From: Spirochaetia bacterium UBA5763
Lineage (GTDB): Bacteria > Spirochaetota > UBA4802 > UBA5550
Direction: 5' to 3'
NCBI GenBank assembly: GCA_002418835.1
Contig: DIEX01000026.1
Location: forward strand, 62,001 to 126,000
DNA length: 64,000 nucleotides
Every line of letters begins with the position of its first letter. Position 1 is the stretch's first letter. This document shows, piece after piece, positions 26,817 to 38,700 of the stretch. The translations under genes and the position numbers were made by a program. Below the pieces are notes generated by a model, which saw only the letters and a list, made by a program, of their open reading frames with translations, had not been told where the DNA came from and did no database searches.

Positions 26817-28751
26817 GTGATATTTAAACATTTCATAACAAATGTAAAGTACGGCCTCAGGGCCGTACTTGTTTTATTAATAATTCTCCGCGGAATTTCA
26901 TACGGAGCAGACACTACATTATCCGGCGATGATAATAACAGGTATATCTCTGAACTTATAACTAAATCGAAAGAACTGAAACTTGCAGATGATCCATATT
27001 GGCATATAATTCTTCATTACAAAAAAAATATCACCGGCGGATTCACAAGCCAGGTTGATGATCCTGCATTTTTCTTTGCAAAAAAAGGTAAACATAATCC
27101 TGAAGCTGAACTTGAAGAAACAATACGGAGTTTCTTCAGGTCCAAGGAAAATGTTATAATGCATCCAACTGAAAAATTCTCTGCAAGGTACGCATGGCTT
27201 AAGGAAAAACTCGAAATTGATACAGCAAAAATCCCATATGACGGCGATACCTGGTTCAGCCAGTTCTATAAAGAAATAAATCCATCTACTGTGACACTTG
27301 TGTTCCCCGCAGGTTTTATGAATAATCCTGCTTCAATGTACGGACACACCCTTCTTCTTGTTGAGTCGGAGGGGGGGAGCAGACTTCTCGCTAAATCTCT
27401 GAATTATGCCGCTGCCACAGACGATGCGCTGCTTCCGCTATTTGTATACAAAGGGCTCCTGGGGCTTTACAAGGGATATTACTCATTTCTTCCATATTAT
27501 CAGAAAATTCGGGAATACAGCGATACAGAGCAGCGAGATCTCTGGGAATACGAAATTGCCATGACTCCTGAAGAAAAAGAGAGAATGGTGCGCCATGTTG
27601 TTGAGATGGAAAATATTTACTCAGACTATTACTTTATTGATGAAAACTGCTCTTATAGTTTATTATTCCTCATCGAGGCTGCAAAGCCGGAGACAGGGAT
27701 CACCGATTACTTCTGGTGGGGTGTCGAACCCGTTGACACACTCCGTGCGGCCCAGGATAAAAAAATAGTCAGCAGGAGAGTTTTCAGGCCTTCACTATAT
27801 TCAAAAATTCAATTCTTCAGGTCAAAGCTGAATAAAAAAGAACAGAATTTTGTTCTCGGTTTCTGCAAAGGCGAGCATGAATTGTCAGACATAGAGTCAC
27901 TCACCGGAGACGAAGAAAAAAATATAATAATGTGCGATCTCGCCACAGATTACCTTAAATTCATGGCCGTTAAAAAAGACATCTCTCAAGAGGACTATAG
28001 ATCCAGGTTTATGGCTGTATTGACAAAACGTAATTCCATGGGTAAATATGACCCGATAAAAGATATCCCTGAACCTGTTGCGCCTGATGAATCTCACGAA
28101 TCGCGAAGATTTGCTGTTGAAACAGGCCACTCTCTTGAAGGAGTTTATTCGCAGTTCGCATACAGACAGTCATGCCATGAAATCATGGATCCTGATGACG
28201 GATACAACATGAACTCCCAGATTGTTTTCGGCAATATCCAGGGGCGCTATTATTACGATGATAAACGGTTTGTTCTTCAGAGATTTGATATTGTTGATCT
28301 TGTCTCACTTCCTCCGTCAGACTCCTTCTTTATGAATCCCTGTTATGTACTGAACACAGGACTGATACAGAATATAAGTGAGAGTGAAAAAGAGACATTA
28401 GCTTTCCATCTGAAAGGGAATGCCGGCTTAAGTACGCTTCTCGCGGAGAAAGTTCAGATATATTTTTTTGCAGGAGTTAAATCATACTTTAATCCTGATT
28501 ATGATAACAACAGTGATATTCTTGCAGGGGGCGAAACCGGAATTCTTACAATCTTAGGCCCGTGGAAAAACCATATCTATGCTTCTGCTTATCACGCTGA
28601 ATTCGGAGAGAAACACACAAGATTATCCGCAGGCCTTTCAGAAAGAATCAAAATTACAAATTCAGTTTCTGTATTAGCGGATTATTCATATAACAAAGAT
28701 TACTCGTTTAACTGGCACGAATTCAGCGGGAAAATAAATTTTTATTTCTGA
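26817..28751 (+). CDS. DUF4105 envelope protein with beta-rich C-terminal domain
   Basis: 644 residues from a GTG, with a signal peptide to about residue 30. The DUF4105 core is clear: 'FPAGFMNNPASMYGHTLLLV' (about 160-180), 'LNYAA', 'GLYKGYYSFLPYYQKIREY', 'RDLWEYEI' and 'YYFIDENCSYSLL' with conserved H and C residues as in papain/NlpC-like folds. The last 200 residues alternate beta strands and end in an aromatic (F), as in outer membrane proteins. It may be an outer-membrane-linked hydrolase. The pairing with DUF3015 suggests a joint role. Confidence 0.82.
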   Translation: MIFKHFITNVKYGLRAVLVLLIILRGISYGADTTLSGDDNNRYISELITKSKELKLADDPYWHIILHYKKNITGGFTSQVDDPAFFFAKKGKHNPEAELEETIRSFFRSKENVIMHPTEKFSARYAWLKEKLEIDTAKIPYDGDTWFSQFYKEINPSTVTLVFPAGFMNNPASMYGHTLLLVESEGGSRLLAKSLNYAAATDDALLPLFVYKGLLGLYKGYYSFLPYYQKIREYSDTEQRDLWEYEIAMTPEEKERMVRHVVEMENIYSDYYFIDENCSYSLLFLIEAAKPETGITDYFWWGVEPVDTLRAAQDKKIVSRRVFRPSLYSKIQFFRSKLNKKEQNFVLGFCKGEHELSDIESLTGDEEKNIIMCDLATDYLKFMAVKKDISQEDYRSRFMAVLTKRNSMGKYDPIKDIPEPVAPDESHESRRFAVETGHSLEGVYSQFAYRQSCHEIMDPDDGYNMNSQIVFGNIQGRYYYDDKRFVLQRFDIVDLVSLPPSDSFFMNPCYVLNTGLIQNISESEKETLAFHLKGNAGLSTLLAEKVQIYFFAGVKSYFNPDYDNNSDILAGGETGILTILGPWKNHIYASAYHAEFGEKHTRLSAGLSERIKITNSVSVLADYSYNKDYSFNWHEFSGKINFYF

Positions 28752-29228
28752 TTTTTACCATCACATCTTCAGCATTATAATCAACTTTTTACTTGATTTT
28801 AAATCCTCAATCCCTGATCATTAATACAACTGAATTCGAAGCCTCTGTTATTTTCAGTATATTACAGGGTAAATCATTATTTTATAACAGTTAACGAACT
28901 TCTCAGTCGCTGTCGCTTCTTCGAAGTGACAGATTCGAACTATTTCAAACGTTAACCGCTATAGTTCAGTCAGGCAGTTTTTATTTAAACCGGTTATCTG
29001 CTCTCTCATGACGGTTTTTTTAAAAAACACCGGCATCTAATTGTATGAGTTCATGAATCTCAGACATGAGACCCAGGTATCTGCCTTGCAAAACCGGGGT
29101 GATAATCAGAAGGATTATTTATGATAATATACAGATCAGTTATTATTAAATTTCGCCTGACTCAAATATTACATAGAAATGCTGCAAATCTCATCGTATA
29201 AATACAGAACATAAACAGGTTTAATTAT
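28752..29228. other. 477-base gene-free region before the AsmA operon
   Basis: No open frame of note. It holds copy 3 of the CTATAGC repeat (28888-28974) and must hold the promoter of the AsmA operon. An ACCGG...CCGGC pair around a T-rich stretch (about 28994-29036) could be a weak hairpin. Confidence 0.5.
28888..28974. repeat. Dispersed palindromic repeat, copy 3 (CTATAGC family, inverted)
   Basis: It reads TTCTCAGTCGCTGTCGCTTC...TTCGAAGTGACAGATTCG...GTTAACCGCTATAG, the reverse complement of the copy at 19561-19628 with about 10 differences. Confidence 0.7.
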
Positions 29229-32171
29229 ATGTCAAAAAAACAGACCACTCCAAAGAAAAAAACCGGCAAAGAAAAGGAAACTGTAATATCTGAAGTAACC
29301 ATTGAACCGGTTTCTGAAACAACAGAACAACCGTCAGATCATCCCGCTGATAAACGCGAACTCACCAGGAAAGAAAAAAAACTTGAAGCTAATCTTAAAC
29401 GTAAATCCCGTCCATTGCCTCTCCGGATACTGAAACAGATCGCAAAAACTCTCTTTATCAGGATACCTCTCACGCTTGTGGTGATAATTGCTGCTGTGCT
29501 TCTTTTTGCAGGGATATACCTTACACCTGGAACAGTTGAGAATCTTGCGAAGAGCACATTCAACGGTATGTCCAATGGTACACTTGAACTTAAGGTTGAA
29601 GAATTTAATTTATACAGCGGATTTGCAATAAACAATATTGTTGTGCGCAGTGGTGATGACTTCAGCAAAGAGAAACTCTTTGAAATGGAGAGAATTGTTT
29701 TCAGATACGGTTTTTTTAAGATATTCACGGGGAGCATAAGGTTCCCTGAGATCGGCCTGTATAAACCGAGGGTTTACCTTACAGAAAAAAACGGAGTCTG
29801 GAATGCAGCTACACTGATGAAACCCTCTGAGAAAAAGGAGGAACCGGAGAAAGAGGAGGAGAAGGAACCATCCGAACCTTCAACAGGGGATATTGAACTC
29901 CCCATAGCTGTTGACTTTCTTTTTAACTTTATTCTGGATGACCTCCGCGTTTATGTGCGGGGGAGCGATATGAAGGCTGACATGACAGGTCTCACCTTTA
30001 AAGCTCTAATTGACGTTCCTCCTTTTAAAACTATCCCCAGGTCAGTTGAAGCTGTGCGGATACTTAAAACCATGAAGTTTGAGCTTAACCCGGAAAAAAG
30101 CATGAATGTGAAGTTCTACTCCACTGCTGCTGCAACAGAACCTGAACTTATACTTAACTGGATGCTCAATTTCAGCAACGGTGATACTCCGCAGTTCAGC
30201 AGCACGCTGAATGCCGGAGCGAAGAGGATGCCTCTGAGGCTTCAGAACAAATTTCTCTCCCCTTTCAGTTTTCTTATAGCTTACGATATTTTTTATAATC
30301 CGATAAATGATATACTCAAAATAAATTCATTCTCTGTAAGTTTCCAGAACAGCAACTGGATCAGGCTTTCAGGGAGAGTCAGCAGCGTCACAAAAAACCA
30401 GGTGCTCGATATAAAGATGGATGAGAGCCGCATACCCCTTGGGGATCTCTACCCCTACTATGTTATCATGACAGGGGACAGATCAATGAGATGGAGCGGA
30501 GAGGCTTCTCTTGCACCGCTGTCTGTACACGGCACAGCAAAGGCCCCTGAAGTTGAGGGAGCGATTAATCTCAGAAACCTGTTTTTTAAAAATCCCGGAA
30601 TCGAGGCAAGGGTTCCCCTCCTCTCTCTTGCATACTTTATGAGGATGTATGGAAGTTCAATGGATCTTGGAGCTGACCTTGCGGTTCCTCACCTCGCCTA
30701 CACTATTGAAGGGAGCAAATCCGGTGACAATGGAGTGAAGTTCTCTGCCAGGGCATCAGGGATAAATAATTTTTCTCAGGTGAAGATAAACGGGGTTTCT
30801 TTCGATTTTTATAATCCTGCCGGAGGGGAGAAGGCAGTGTCTATGAACCTCGGCGGCTTTGTCAATCTCGGGAAAGCCATGAGCGGAAATATCAATATCG
30901 ATAAACTCCGGATCAACACTCACCCGCTCCCTGCGATGGTTCCCGGCCGTTTCAGAAAACAGGTTGCTGATATCCCTCTCAAAAAACCTGTTGATATTAC
31001 AATAGGTACCGGATTCTCTCTCACCGGAAGCAAAACCTCCGCAACCCTTAACTTACTTGCAAAGATACCGGACTACGGAGTGAACGACCTGGCACTTGAC
31101 GCATCAATAGAACAGGATGCCGATGCAAAAAGAGTCCGCATCAATAAAGTGAATCTCGGCAGTAAAAGCATGAACCTCCTCCTTGCAGCAAACGGAACTG
31201 TTGATCTGAAAAAAGCACCGTTATCCGACTCCGATCTCCGGGTTTCGCTGGAACTGAATAACCCTGCGCTGCGGAACATTTTCGGCCCATGGAAAACATC
31301 CGGTGTGATGAAACTTTCAGCGAGGATGAAAGGAGACCTGGATACAGGGAAAGCTTCAGGCAACCTTGTATTCAACAGATTTAATGTCCGGAATGACGAT
31401 GAAATGCTCGCTCTTACGGATCTTGACATGAACTTCCCCTTTGAGTATGAATTTAAAGCCCGAAAAGCAGGGAAATCATATATTGCTGTTACGCAGAAGC
31501 AGGTTATTGACAGCGAATATTTCAGTGAAAAAGCAAACTTCACAATTAAATCTATAAGCGCCAAACACCCCGCAAGAAAAATTCCTTATGAATATATGAA
31601 AGGTTTCTCAGCCTATATGATATTCAGCGACAATGTATTCAGAATTTCAGACCTCAAAGCTTCGATCATGGATGGATCGATCTACGGCAGGTCTATCCTT
31701 TTTAACCTTGCGGACTTTAAGACTGAGAATATGGAGTTCAGCCTTATCCTTGATGCTTCAAACATAAACATCGCGCGTCTCGATGATCCTGATCCGAAGA
31801 AGGGTGGGAAAAACGCGGAGCTTTCACTTAACGCCAACTTCTCCGGGAAAGGACTTGATATAAAAAAAGAACTCACCGCTTCCGGTTATATCAATATCTA
31901 CAAAATCGGGGCTGACTTCGCGAACAGGCTCATGCGTGGACTTTCTGAAGAGCAGGGTAAATCGAAACTCGGTGCCCCTGTTCAATTTGCTGTGGACAAC
32001 TCCATGCTGATCAAAGGCTTCGACTTCAGGCTTGATAAAGGCCTTGTGTATACTACGGTTACTTTCACAAGAAAAATGCTGAGTCTTTTTGTTACAGTTG
32101 ATAACTCGCAGGTATCATTTGAACGGATACCTATACAGGAATATTTAAGAAAAGTTTCGGAGGCAAAATAA
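29229..32171 (+). CDS. AsmA-family (YdbH-like) intermembrane protein
   Basis: 980 residues. A Lys/Glu/Pro-rich cytoplasmic N-terminus (1-75) leads into one membrane helix (about 78-97) and then 870 residues of repeating beta strands ending 'QVSFERIPIQEYLRKVSEAK'. This is the layout of AsmA-like proteins, which in Escherichia coli (TamB, YhdP, YdbH) form beta-groove bridges that move phospholipids to the outer membrane. An acidic low-complexity insert (KEEPEKEEEKEPSEP, about 200) is unusual. The lipoprotein gene starts 1 base after its stop. The combination suggests a YdbH-YnbE-YdbL-type system. Confidence 0.85.
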   Translation: MSKKQTTPKKKTGKEKETVISEVTIEPVSETTEQPSDHPADKRELTRKEKKLEANLKRKSRPLPLRILKQIAKTLFIRIPLTLVVIIAAVLLFAGIYLTPGTVENLAKSTFNGMSNGTLELKVEEFNLYSGFAINNIVVRSGDDFSKEKLFEMERIVFRYGFFKIFTGSIRFPEIGLYKPRVYLTEKNGVWNAATLMKPSEKKEEPEKEEEKEPSEPSTGDIELPIAVDFLFNFILDDLRVYVRGSDMKADMTGLTFKALIDVPPFKTIPRSVEAVRILKTMKFELNPEKSMNVKFYSTAAATEPELILNWMLNFSNGDTPQFSSTLNAGAKRMPLRLQNKFLSPFSFLIAYDIFYNPINDILKINSFSVSFQNSNWIRLSGRVSSVTKNQVLDIKMDESRIPLGDLYPYYVIMTGDRSMRWSGEASLAPLSVHGTAKAPEVEGAINLRNLFFKNPGIEARVPLLSLAYFMRMYGSSMDLGADLAVPHLAYTIEGSKSGDNGVKFSARASGINNFSQVKINGVSFDFYNPAGGEKAVSMNLGGFVNLGKAMSGNINIDKLRINTHPLPAMVPGRFRKQVADIPLKKPVDITIGTGFSLTGSKTSATLNLLAKIPDYGVNDLALDASIEQDADAKRVRINKVNLGSKSMNLLLAANGTVDLKKAPLSDSDLRVSLELNNPALRNIFGPWKTSGVMKLSARMKGDLDTGKASGNLVFNRFNVRNDDEMLALTDLDMNFPFEYEFKARKAGKSYIAVTQKQVIDSEYFSEKANFTIKSISAKHPARKIPYEYMKGFSAYMIFSDNVFRISDLKASIMDGSIYGRSILFNLADFKTENMEFSLILDASNINIARLDDPDPKKGGKNAELSLNANFSGKGLDIKKELTASGYINIYKIGADFANRLMRGLSEEQGKSKLGAPVQFAVDNSMLIKGFDFRLDKGLVYTTVTFTRKMLSLFVTVDNSQVSFERIPIQEYLRKVSEAK

Positions 32172-32172
32172 T

Positions 32173-32766
32173 ATGAAAAAACATCTCTTAGCAGTAATTA
32201 TACTTTCACTGGCCTGCTATACCCTTTCAGGGTGCAAATCCACACCGAGCTGCCTTACTGTTGTTCCGCCGGAAATCAACCTCACCGGCGAGAAGACTGT
32301 TATTGAAAGACAGATTGTCGGAGACTACATGGAACTGGAAAAGGACGCATGGACAGTCTCTTCTATACGCACAACTGTGGGTAAAACTGAAGGGGGTTCC
32401 CAGGGGAGCGGGGATCCGGAGATAATCAAATCTATTAAAGTCCAGGAATTCCACGCGGGTAAAATCAGGGAGTACAAAACTGAAGGTGCAATAGGCGAAA
32501 CCTCAGCGGGATATGTGTCATATATTGAGTCCCCGCAATACGAATCATCACCTGAACTGAAAAAAATTCTCCATACCGTTATTGATGAAGAGAATAAAGC
32601 GCGAAGAGATATATTCCTGAAGACCCTTGCAAAAAGCGGAGGTAAGGAACCTTCAAAAAGCGAAATAGATTCATTCGGAAAAATATTTTCAGAAGAGCAG
32701 AGGGCCCTTGCTCAGAAGGGTGACTGGGTTCAGGACAATTCAGGCAAGTGGACCAGGAAAAAATAG
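32173..32766 (+). CDS. Lipoprotein with YnbE-like N-terminus and YdbL/DUF1318-like C-terminus
   Basis: 197 residues. The lipoprotein signal ends at C21 ('TLSGCKSTPSC'). The first part after the cysteine ('VVPPEINLTGEKTVIERQIVGD') resembles the beta-strand segment of YnbE, which in E. coli extends the YdbH bridge to the outer membrane. The C-terminal 60 residues ('IDEENKARRDIFLKTLAK', 'EQRALAQKGDWVQDNSGKW') match YdbL/DUF1318. Both functions, separate proteins in E. coli, appear fused in one lipoprotein here. Its 1-base spacing from the AsmA gene supports a joint role. The YnbE part of the match is weaker than the DUF1318 part. Confidence 0.75.
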   Translation: MKKHLLAVIILSLACYTLSGCKSTPSCLTVVPPEINLTGEKTVIERQIVGDYMELEKDAWTVSSIRTTVGKTEGGSQGSGDPEIIKSIKVQEFHAGKIREYKTEGAIGETSAGYVSYIESPQYESSPELKKILHTVIDEENKARRDIFLKTLAKSGGKEPSKSEIDSFGKIFSEEQRALAQKGDWVQDNSGKWTRKK

Positions 32767-32768
32767 TT

Positions 32769-35700
32769 ATGAACATGAAGATTCTCTTAAAATATATATT
32801 ACCTCTCTCAATACTTTTGCAGGCTGCGGTTATCATCTCATGTGATGATAAAAAAACTGCTGATGTACAATTCAGTTATCGCGGCATTATTGACAAGGAG
32901 TACAGGTTCAATGTGGGCCGAGTTATTCCTGTCACAATAAGCCAGTCCATTGAAACTGACGGGGACATTTCCGCTGACGGTAACTACTTCTTTTACTCTT
33001 CAAATATGGACGGAGGAAATTTCGACATATACCTGAGGCTAATGGGTGACATCACAACAGTACGCCTCACTGCTCACCCTTCAAAGGATACAAGCCCTGT
33101 TATATCCCCGGACGGCAGGAGAGTGGCCTTTGTCTCTTTCAGAGACGACCCGGAAGGTGATATTTTTATTATTAAATTAAAACCTGAGGAACTGCTGAAG
33201 AGGGCCTCTTCCGGTGAGGAGATCCCCCCTCTTGACAACACAGCTGTAAACATTACTGCTGAGAAAAATCCTGACACAGGTGTTATCATCAACATAAAAG
33301 ATTCAAATCCGTGCTGGAGCCCGGATGGCAAACTTCTCGCTTTCTCATCATCAAAAGATGGAAACGGCAGCATCTGGCTTATGGAGAGAGACGGAAGCTC
33401 GAAAAGAAAAATTTCGCCAAAAGACGGATTTTACCCTGCATTCTCCCCTGACGGAAAGAAGATTGTATATACTTCATACAGCGATAATATTTACGGCGAC
33501 ATCTACTCTGTGGAAATTGCAGCAGGTAAATCTGAACGGCTCACAACAGGTGATTCAATCAAACTCTACCCGTCATACAGCGGAGGGAGCGATAAAATAA
33601 TATACTCCTCCATCGAAAATGATACCAATGGCAATGGGGAACTGGACCTTCAGGACAGATCTGTCATAAGGCTATACGATCTGAAAGAGAAACTAAGTTA
33701 TCCCCTTACAAAAAAATCGGATACATCATTCAAAGCAAAATGGCTCCCTGTATTGAATACAAGGGATTATAATGGTGTAATTATCTATACTGACATAACC
33801 GGTGAGAATATAAACCTCAACATCATCCCTGAACTGGGGATAATTCCGAAAAAACTTAATGCAAAACTTCAGTATGAACTCTGTGAAACATATATCTCTG
33901 AATATGACGATGAAGAGAGATATGCCATGGCGCTTGACGCAGTTTATTCTTTCTATGGAAAGGCTGGCGATACGTCCTCCAGGGCTTATGTAAACCGATC
34001 ATTAAAAGAGGGAGCTCTATACTATTTTTTGAAAAAAAACAACGCCGCAAGTTCTGAAAGCACTGCTCTTCTTAAAAAGAAGGCCGCAGGTAATGACCTC
34101 TATGCCGCATTTCTCATTGACCTCATCGAGAACCGGAGATCTCAGGCTGATGCTCTTATCCTGAAAATGAGTGAAGATAAAAACAACAGGTATTTCGCTC
34201 CATTCGCCATTGAGGATCTTGGTGATCTGGCCCTGCTTTCAGGAAAAAAGAATGAAGCAGCAGCACTCTACAAAGACCTGCTGAAAAAATTTCCTGATTT
34301 TGAAAGAGGAACTGATGTTCTGACTAAAATTTCATTAATCAGTGATGACCTCCGCAAAGGAACACTTTCTGATGCAGCTGTTACAATTATAAACAAAGGG
34401 AACACGAACCAGAAAATATCTGTTACCTCAAATCTTATTAATCCTCTGGAGAAAACCCGGTTTTCATCCGCAGATGCATCGGAAGCTCTTCGCAACATAG
34501 GAAATTTAAAAAAGAAATTTTCCGAAGATAAAAAAATCATGGCAATACTGACACTGGCTTCCGGAATCATCAGTGACAGCGCAGGGAAAACTGATACCGC
34601 AAAAAATGATCTGGAAGAATCGATAAAACTCTCGCACCCCAATGACCTGACATACTACACAGCCAACATCAGGCTCGCGGAGATGGAGAGACGGTCCGGC
34701 AGAAATGCCGAAGCTGAAAAATATTACGGCGCGGGTGTAAACCGTTATTCACGAAGATTTAAAACAGAAAATTTCCGTGATAAACTTTTATGGATTATAA
34801 ATTATTACGAACAGGCGGGTGAACGAAGCTCATCAAAAGGGGACTTTGCCGCTGCATCACAGATTTATGACAAGTATATCAATCTCATTACACTGATGCA
34901 CAACAAACGGATCTACCCTGAAATCTATACTGAATACGCTCCACGCGCCCATGTACTTTACATAGACGCTTACACAGGATGGAAAGGTGAAGAGGGGATT
35001 AATGAACTTGAGAAGAGTTACAACTCAAAACTCCCTGTACTGAGGATGGACTTTAACCGTGCAGCTCTCTACGGCCTTGCCTACATCTACACAAAAAAAG
35101 CAATGCTCATCGACTCCGATGCACAGGCTCTGATCTCAACTTTTTCCAGAGATAAAGTATTTGAAAACCTCTACCTTGCTGATAAACAGATCGAATGGGC
35201 CCTCTTTCTTGACGATACATTTATTGAACCATACCTGCTGAAGAGCTGGATATATCTTTTCATAGACCTTCAGAGAAAGGAGTACGGTGATGATATTGAA
35301 TCATCAATCGGGAGTTATTTTCCAAAAAGGCTATGGGAAAAAAATATACCATTACTTGATAAAGCGATCAATGCCAACAACGAAAAGCTCTATCCGGAGA
35401 ACGAGGGTAACATCCACATTAATCTGGGGAACACTTACTTCCTCCTGGTTAACTATCCAAGGGCTCTGAACCATTACAACACTGCGCGTAAATTCAAGAA
35501 GACCTTCAGCTCCGACATAGAGAAAGCTCTCTTCCATTTTCATACAGGATACACACTCTGGCAGAATGGTGAAGTGAAAGAAGCGCGTGAGGAGATAACC
35601 AGGGCTTACGGCATATACAGCACACTTGCGGCAGGTTCATCCTCTAAATACAAAAACCAGATACTTGCCCTTTACAGATACTTCGCCCTTTTCAGCAGGT

Positions 35701-38700
35701 ACGAGGAGAAATTCGCTGAAGCAATCAACTGGTACAAAAAAATTATTAAACATGCTGAAGAAAATAAAATCGAAATTGATAAAGCCCGCTACATGCAGGA
35801 GATCGCCTTCTGCTTCAAGGAACTTGGAGACTACGATACAGCTAAATCATACATAGATACCGCAGACCGGCTCCTTCGTGATTACCCGGATGATACAAAG
35901 AAATACTACCTCCGCATTAAACTCGTCGGGATAGGCCCCTTCCCTGTATTCAACATGGGGCCTGACACCGCAGTTATCGGAGACAATAAGATATTCTACC
36001 CCCTGGACAGATGGAACAAGCAACTCCTGAGCATTTCCATGCTTGAAGAACTCGCGGTGAAAAACAGCAACTATGCGGGCGCAATAGAATACCTGAAGAA
36101 AAAGATATCGCTCCTTGAGAAAAACAAAACATCCGTGGCCTATGAAACAAGAATCAGGTCACTGAACAACCTCGGTTACTACTACTTCAGGTCAGGGAGC
36201 ATTGCTGAAGCTGAAAAGAGATTCAGCGAAGCGGGTGAACTTGCATCCGAAAAGAACAACCTCCAGGGGATATTCTCCTCAATGATGAATCTTGCGAACC
36301 TTTATGCCCTTATGATTGATGAAGGAAAAAATGAAGGTCACAACTGGCTCTCTGACACTGAAAAGTTTCTGTCTAAAATTGAAAAATACAGAAACAGCTA
36401 TTTTGACATGCGATTCACACAGGACAAGAAGGCACTTGAAGCTGCTGCAGATGCAAAAAAAGCAGAAGTAACACCTGAACAGATTGCGGCATTAAAAAAG
36501 ACCATTGAAAAACAGACAGCGGAAATATATTACTCCCTCGACATTTCAATTGCAATGATGAAGTTCTACAGAGCTGAACTCCTTTATTCATCTTCTGACG
36601 TTAAAAAAGGGGATAATCCCCATTATAATCTTTATACGCACAACAGGGATATATATAATCTCTACGCTGAAGCTCTCAGAATGTTTGAGGGAGCAATATC
36701 CGTTGCAGATAAACAGGGGAACAGGGAACTTAAAGTCAAACTCCTTGTGAATGCGGCGCACTGCTACGAAAAGATCAGCGAGTATGAAAAGGGATACGTT
36801 GCGCTCATAGATGCCAGAAACATATCCACGCAGTACAGGTTCGGGTGGACAGGGATAAACGCAGATTTTGCACTTGGGTCATATCTCGCTGATTACGGGA
36901 GAGAGGTTGAGAGCGGTGATTACAGGGCCCTTGTTGAAAGATATATGTCAGCAGCAATATCCCATATAGAAGAACACCCGCTTCTCTACACCCCGCGCGC
37001 AGGGAAGATCAGAAAGATGTATAACAGGTACGCCGAATTTCTTGTTAATACAGGAAAAGGGGACCGCGGGTTCCATTTACAGGAAAGACTTAACCGTGTT
37101 GAACGGATAACATCTGTAAACTCAATAAACCCTGTATTCGGCGATGAATACCACAGAAACGCCTACTTCACTTATCTCTCTGAAATTGCAAAATTAGGGG
37201 AGATTAGGGACAGGAGATCAGCACTCCTTGTTTCAGGCGCTGCTGCCGCATCTCCGGAAGTTGAAGAGTTCAATAAAAAAGAGAAAGCTCAGGAGGAGAG
37301 ACTTGCTAAACTCTTCCGTGAAATAGAAAATAAAAACAGCAGAATTGTTCCATACCTGGAACTCAGCGATGTTAAGCTGAAAACAGACCATGACATATAT
37401 TCATTCATGGAAACCGGAAAAGGGATCTATTCATGGAAGCTCTCTGATGGAAAGATAAGTTCAGGATACATGAAAGCTGATTCTGCAGATGCTCTGTCTT
37501 CCATGATAAACGAAGGCTCATCCAGGAGAGGAATTTTTATACTGCTGAATGACACATCCCTGAAACTTGTCAACAGGCACAGGGGTGGAATCACCGGGAA
37601 CTTCTCTTTCATAAATACTATAGACAGGGCTGAAATTTTTTCAAAGGGAGCACCCCCTGCGGGTGATATTATCTCTTCAGTAAAGGGGATCGAAAGCCCC
37701 TCTGCTGATGTGAAAGTTGAATCCCCCTCAGAGGATCTTCACCTGTCGAGCTATGCTGTTATTGTTGATTCACCGGATAACGGAAGCCTTATAAGCAGGG
37801 AAAAACTCCTGTCTGAGAAGGGGATTTCACCCAGCTGCATAATTCTTGCAGGTGCTGCTGACGATGCCTCACGCCTCTCTCTGATGCTTGAAGCTGCACT
37901 CTATTCAGGGACAGGGAGTATCATCTATTCACTGAGTAATGACAGCAGAGACATATCATCTGTCATCAAAGCCCTTTACACCGGCAGCGGGATTATAGGT
38001 TCTAATCATATAAAAACCGGTTACATCAATGCACTCTCTTATGTAAAACCAGCTGACAATAAAAAAACCGCTGCATCTGAATTCGCGGCCTTCACCGGGG
38101 CAGTAAATAAAGCTGACTTTGATAGTGGTGCTGTTCACCTCGCAAGATGGAGAGCAATGTCTCCTGATGAAAAGTTCAGGTATATGACTTCAGCATGGCT
38201 CCTGCATCTTCTTAAAGGGGACTACCCCTCTTCACTTAAAGCACTGGAGTCGTACAACCCGTCAAATGCCGACGAAGGGGCTTCGCTGGTATTCAGAAAG
38301 CTCTACACGCTTCTGCATAAAGGGGATTTTGCTGAAGCAGTTGTACTCCGGAAAAAAATCACAGGGATTGAGAAATACCCTGATCTTGAATTTATCGATG
38401 CAATTTTTGACGCAGTGAACGGCCGTGATTCAGCGGCAGAAAAAATTCTTAAAATAGCAAAACCGTATAATACGCTTATAACTGCTGAAAGATATATGAT
38501 ACTTGCTGCTGAATACATTTATCTTTATAATCCTGAGATGAGCGCACGCGTGATGAACCTGGCCCCCATGAAGCAGCTCTCACTGAATGAAAGGATGATG
38601 AATTTTGTAATCACAGGGGATAAGCCCGATACAGGGATATCCCCCAGGGTTGACCGTATCGCCGCCCTGGGTGATTCAGGGAGTAAAGCCGCGGATGAGA

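Noticed and set aside
28920..28945. GATTCGAAC resembling a tRNA T-loop
   Set aside because: No acceptor, D-arm or anticodon stem can be built around it; it belongs to the dispersed repeat.
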